64,000 nt of DNA from Epinephelus fuscoguttatus. Taxonomy: Eukaryota > Chordata > Actinopteri > Perciformes > Serranidae. The stretch is from positions 25,183,356 to 25,247,355 of the forward strand of contig NC_064760.1 of NCBI RefSeq assembly GCF_011397635.1, written 5' to 3'. The first letter of the stretch is position 1. Each line of letters starts with the position of its first letter. The notes beneath the pieces are model-generated. The model saw nothing but the letters and a program-made list of their open reading frames with translations. It had not been told where the DNA came from and ran no database searches. Made by a program: the position numbers and the translations under genes. Shown here piece by piece: positions 59,040 through 64,000 of this stretch.

Positions 59040-62000
59040 CGCGAAACAGCTGCTACTCAGCCGTGGCACAGGCTGTCGGTGGTCCATGCAAAATATTTTT
59101 TAATTCAAATAAAGCCTTACCTCGCTGAGATAAAATGTCCCATTGAGTTATGACATAGGAAGGTCTTTTCAGTCTGTTGCTTCATCTGTATTTGCTTTTT
59201 TAAAGCAGAATATCACACTATTATCCTGAGCCATTCAGACCAACCCACAAAGACTCTTTGTCTTTCCGTCTCTAACTTTCCAGTGATTTTGATTCACTGA
59301 GCTCATTTTTTGCTCAGCTGCACATCCTGTACCAGGAAGGAAACCCAACATCCGTGAACAGACGAGCCACTCCCTTACACAAGTCAAGGCCTGTATGGTT
59401 TGGATCAATCTAATCTTACAGGTGATGTTCCCCAGGGGCAATCTGATTTTACTGGAGGAGATCATGTCAGTGAGTGATCTGACCTGTATTTATAGCTGTG
59501 AGTATGCTTCCTGAAGGCTGAAGCCTGCTGAGGCTTTTATGGTCTCTGGTGGGTCTACATCATTGAGAATGTCGCCATCCTCTGGTTAGTAACAGAGACA
59601 ATAGAGTGAAATAAAGCAGCATCTTATCTGATGGCTTGGGGAAAGAACTACTTTAATGGAGAGTGCTAATCTCAATCATTTCCTCCACCTTTTGCGTTCA
59701 TTTACTATCTAGAGCTGATTCACAATTCTTTAAGCAATATACGCCAAGTGTCAGAAACATTAAGTCTACTTATTCTCCAACCTTTTAAAATACAAAAAGT
59801 CTTTCCAACAATAAAACTTACTTCTGTTCTGGATGACAAAGATCCCCTGAAATCATAGAGTATAACAAAACTGTAAGGTGGCCAGTGGTGGGGAAAGTAA
59901 ATTTTTATTTTCTTGTTTTTTAGGAAAGGTTACGACAACACAGAAACAGGCTACAAGTAAAATTCCTGTGTTCAGCTTACCTAAAATTTCCTGCAGGGCA
60001 CAGTGAGGCTATTTCTTCTTGTTGTATTACTTGCTGCAATTTTTCAAAGTGATCCACTGTTGAAAAATATATATATAGAAATACATATAGATATATAAAT
60101 ATTGCAGTGTATTCGTCAGTGGGCCATAGGCTCAGTCACCATTGCAAATAGAATCATTCGATGATAGACACTGATTTTACTGACATTTATTCAAATGAAA
60201 ATCTTTGAGATGATCACTTTAAGTTAGAAATCTAATCGTGTTATCAACAAATTAGGGCAGCCCCTTGTCTGCAGTTGACTTTCTGTCCCTGTTAAAGGTA
60301 CCTGTCTAAAATTCAAACCTGAGCGGTGATAGGCCTATGTGTCTTTCGTAGCGAGCAAAGTGAGCCCAGCTGTGATGGCTGTGCACACACTAAAAGGTGA
60401 GACATTAAAGCAGAGGCCAACATGGACCACACTGGCTCATACTTAAGGAAATAACACCAACATTATCCTGCGAGTATTTAAATAAACCACCTCTTCTTGT
60501 CTCTCCTGTCTGCCCTTTCAGCCGTTACTCTCGTGGCAGTAGGTTTCTTGACTCAGCTCTCTTCTTAAATCTCTTCATGCTGGAAAAACATCCTTTGACC
60601 GCAGCGCCAGACGAGCCACAAGCTATTGAGTCAAATTAACAAATCAGACTAACTTTTCAAAAGCTTCCAGGAAGGTCGATCTCCTGTCAATCAGGTGTAT
60701 TTTGGATGAAAGTGTGACTTTTTTTTCAGCTGGTTGGTTTGGGAACTAAAGGTGTCTGGGCAGTGGATCTGAGAGGGCCGGTGGTGAGACCTTGGGTCAA
60801 ACTGGAGGAGAATATTGGGTAAGCGGAGGGTCAGCAGGAGCAAACGGCTGAAAGAGTCCCATTCATGGAGCCATACCAGGAAAGGAAAGCAGTGTGTATT
60901 CCAAACTCAACGTCAGTGCTCAGTGGGTCTCACCAAGCTTGATTTCACCATCTCCCACAAACCCTCTCCCCAAAACACACACACTCAACACACACACAGC
61001 ACAGGTTTGTCAAAACACGTGGGCCATGAGGCTGACTCAGCTGCTCTTGGTGTTGATGGCACAGACCACCAAGGTTTTATGGAAAAATAACAATTTATAA
61101 AATTGGAAATGTAATATTTCCTCAGCCCACTTTTCTTCTAAATATCACCATATGTCGAACCGATACATGTTGAACAGCATTTCAGAGAGTGAGGTAAAGT
61201 CATCAGAGATCCAGAGGAGGCTGAAAAACATCACATCCTTGAACACAAGAAAAAAAGAAGCAGGGCATTTCCCTCGGCTTTGATGACATGTCGTAGTAAA
61301 AATGACTTGGATGTTTGTACAGGTTACCCTTGTAAATGGCACTCTGTTTCACAGGAAATAAATCTACTTTACATTCCACACGTTTAGCAGCTCACGTCTG
61401 CGCTCACTCTGCACATAATTACCTTCAACTACACCCAGTGAGATTTGTTATTACTGGGGACCTTTAATGTATCACAACCTGCCTTTATGTACAGTAGCAA
61501 AACATTTTTAAGTAGCACACTTTAAGATGTATATTAATATCTCACTCCAAAACATGACTGATTGGTTAATTAATGAAAAAGCAAGAGGAAATTTCAAATA
61601 TAGCTTTCAGATGTTCATCCAGGAGGCTTTGCTGGAGGATCATAATGAAGTGTTGTGTCTCGCCTTCCTGCCCAGGTGCTGCTGCGGATCCATGAGAGCC
61701 AAATCAAACACACCTTTAGTCTTGGGCTGAGGCCAGCGCTGGAGCCCTGGACTGCCGCCTCACCTGTGAGGTCCCACCTGGTACAGCATGATGTGTGGAC
61801 GTTGTAACTGCCACAGAGAAAGGAAGCGTCACCTGAAAACAACTGAATGTTGTTTGCGCTGATTAGAACTGATTTTTTTTCCCTAACACATACACACGCT
61901 TTTTTTCTTGCACTGCAGATCTGCTGATTGTGGAGGTTGTGGGTGTTGAAACTGACTTGGTAAACCACATCCACCGTTAGAGCGTTGCTTACCCACACCC

Positions 62001-62100
62001 AAATCTGATCAACAGTGAGGAACTGGGTGTGGTTGTTATGTCACTGTGTTGTTTTTGCATATACTTTTCATGTCATCTTTACAAAGGGAGTAACTGTATA
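59040..62100. other. Intergenic DNA, no gene recognised
   Basis: Both strands were read. A short exon-like piece at 61676-61806 is discussed under findings. 59890-59910 (GCCAGTGGTGGGGAAAGTAA) resembles an hAT terminus. Confidence 0.45.
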
Positions 62101-62111
62101 TTTGGTCAATG

Positions 62112-62215
62112 AGTGTGGCAATGGACTGGGTGCCTGAGGCCGCCAAGAGGAAGAGAGGGAGGCCAAGGAAGATGTGGAGACAGACGTTTAAGGAATCAAG
62201 GAATCACCAGTTAGA
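62112..62215 (+). mobile_element. Short LINE fragment
   Basis: Translation AMDWVPEAAKRKRGRPRKMW then RQTF matches the far C-terminus of teleost LINE polymerases (a WTPEGKRKRGRPKTTWR-like motif). Only about 35 codons remain. Confidence 0.6.
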
Positions 62216-62689
62216 CTTTCACCGTCTTCAATTTCGTCCTTGCCCCTTGACGCCTCGGGCGCTGTTAAACTACAACGGCAACTGGCCGCATATCATGCCA
62301 GCGTTAAAAGTTACCTTTTATCATTGTTTTCTGAGGCCACAAGTCACTGCCCAAGCGCTGGATTTTGACGACTTTGGAGTCAGACCGGACTCGGAATGCA
62401 GTCTGGCAAAAAACTGGCCAACCCATGAATTGGGAGCTGATGGACTAAACATTTCGGTTTACAAGAACACCATAGTCTTCTAGACACTCTGGGGAAATGC
62501 TGCAGCACAGAAGGACTGTTTGATTTACTTAATGCTTTGTGAATTCATGTAGAAATAGAATGCGCTGTTTCTTTGAACAACAGCGCTCTCATTTTAGTGT
62601 AGAGCGTCAGATTAGATTTACGAATGCACCCTGTGTCAGTGGTGCTACCTGAGTTAACAACAGATCAGGAACATCATACAACCTTGCTT

Positions 62690-63290
62690 CCAATTCCTCC
62701 CCGGTGGCCACTCGCGGTGCTGCAGTGAAAAAATCCCCTACAGCCCACAAAGGATTTCCCCTGTAGAACACCACTGCAAAAGAGATGCCTGCGAAACAAT
62801 TGACAGGACACCTTGAATTGCAAAGAAGGCCAGTATATCTCTTTGTATTATGAATTTTTGACCCATGGAGGCTTTATACTTTTTTCAAAAATCCCTCAAG
62901 CTTGGAAAGGCGATTTAGAAATCAGTTACGTCATCACAATGTAACATCTATAAACCCAGTGGGAGCTCACAGACAGAGCCAGTGGGAGAACCACTACTGC
63001 GTACCCTGGAAATGAATCTAGAAGTTAGAAACTTCTTTGGGCGTATGCACCAGGCGCCATCTTTGGGTCCGGTTTCTAGTTATTCTTTCTGCTGCACAAT
63101 GATGACAAAATATCTCCTCCATGAAACTGCTCACAACAAGGTGTGTGATTATCTTGAGGAGCTGGGTCATGATTTCTGGAGAGAGACATTGCTGTTGAGC
63201 TTTTCAAATGTATTTTTTTTGATGCTTGAGCACCACAACCTGAATGCCATCTAGTTCCTTTATATTAGAACCATCCCTTTAAGGAGACCT
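62690..63290. repeat. Dispersed repeat, unclassified
   Basis: The text AAAAAATCCCCTACAGCCCA and a later GAGCACCACAACCTGAATGC then CATCTAGTTCC look like parts of common fish repeats. A 90-codon plus-strand frame at 62982-63254 lies inside it and has no recognisable domain. Confidence 0.4.
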
Positions 63291-64000
63291 TTCAAAGGGT
63301 TTTATGTTCTCAACAATGTTTTTGTCCTGGGTGAGATGTTCAGTGTTTTCGCGGATTAATATGCTGAAATCACCCGCCTACAGTTTATTGTCAACTGACG
63401 CTGTACATCTTGAAACCTGTGCACTCAACTTTGAGGGCAAGACATTTTTCTTGACTTCAGACATTGATATCTTTGGCTGAACAGATTTTTACCATTAACT
63501 GCATTTGCATGACTACATGAACTATAAACTGTAAATAATCCAAATAAAATATATTTATTTTTTTGTATTCCCAGTGGATTATCTAAAGAGAGATTATATC
63601 TGCACTCCTGCATCTGCATTTTTTGCTGACCTGTATTTTTGGGGGTTAAATAAGTAAGCTTAAAAGGCATAAAATGAAGGCATTGCAAAGTTTCTATCTG
63701 TTTCGCAGTTTGCAAAACTTTTGAAGCCTAAAACTTTGAACTTTTTTCTCTTAACTTCTGTGCTTCTGTAGTTACCGCTGTCTGCCTTCGTAGGGCAATA
63801 ATCATTGACTTTGTTGCCCTAAAATTACCCCAGACTTGATGAACTGATGTTGAAAAAATGATAACAGATGATGTTGAGCAAACTCCAGAAACAAAGGTAC
63901 TTTTGTATGTTGAAGAGGGACGACAAGCTTAATTCCTATTGAAGTGGAGGTTTTGGCTCAGGGTTGGCGCACAGGAAGAAAGAAAACCTCCATCCAGTCT
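63291..64000. other. Right edge, nothing recognised
   Basis: AT-rich sequence without credible exons, RNA genes or nameable repeats. Confidence 0.4.

Noticed and set aside
62109-62483. 124-codon ORF beginning with a KRKRGRPRK motif
   Set aside because: The motif could suggest an AT-hook, but it matches the worn C-terminus of LINE proteins and the rest shows no domain.

Overview
This window is vertebrate nuclear DNA, almost certainly from a ray-finned fish of the percomorph type. The evidence is GT-AG split genes with compact introns, fish-like protein sequences, long CA/GT microsatellites, and dispersed repeats of teleost style: SINEs with L2-like tails, TTAA-flanked MITEs, Harbinger-like and hAT-like fragments, and LINE pieces. 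No tRNA or rRNA gene, CRISPR array or bacterial-style operon was seen.

Layout. (1) 0.4-14.4 kb, minus strand: complete rnf20, a histone H2B E3 ubiquitin ligase, with 21 coding exons and 1026 codons. (2) 17.9-20.8 kb, plus strand: complete aldob, a liver-type aldolase of 364 aa. RNF20 and ALDOB are also neighbours in human 9q31, so this is conserved synteny. (3) 22.9-37.8 kb: an imperfect tandem duplication. Each unit carries an intact small four-pass membrane gene of MS4A/CD20-like type on the minus strand, plus the last three exons of tmco6. In the distal unit these exons still belong to the working tmco6. In the proximal unit they are a stranded pseudogene fragment, later hit by an ORF-bearing retroelement and a LINE. 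(4) 36.6-42.6 kb, minus strand: complete tmco6, 12 exons, 520 aa. (5) 45.6-48.8 kb, plus strand: a gene ending in one TOG/HEAT domain, related to the TOGARAM (crescerin) family, 8 coding exons. (6) 52.5-58.8 kb, minus strand: a LisH-domain, lysine-rich nucleolar protein gene resembling treacle (tcof1), 8 exons, 597 aa. (7) 59-64 kb: no convincing gene, mostly old repeats.

The genes do not form one pathway. rnf20 (chromatin), tcof1 (rRNA synthesis) and tmco6 (importin-alpha-like) look like housekeeping genes. aldob is metabolic, and the TOG gene is probably a microtubule factor.

Most interesting points. First, the two MS4A-like paralogs are nearly identical in introns and most exons, but differ densely in the two stretches that encode the predicted extracellular loops. 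Second, a ~0.98 kb insertion with an L2/SINE-type tail carries an intact 138-codon ORF for an unrecognised one-pass membrane protein, and the sister duplicate preserves the empty site. Third, the last exon of working tmco6 is interrupted by ~1.7 kb of repeat-rich DNA that supplies a new C-terminus. All exon borders were read by eye from splice signals and phase. The summed coding lengths of rnf20, aldob, tmco6 and the treacle-like gene are each exact multiples of three.
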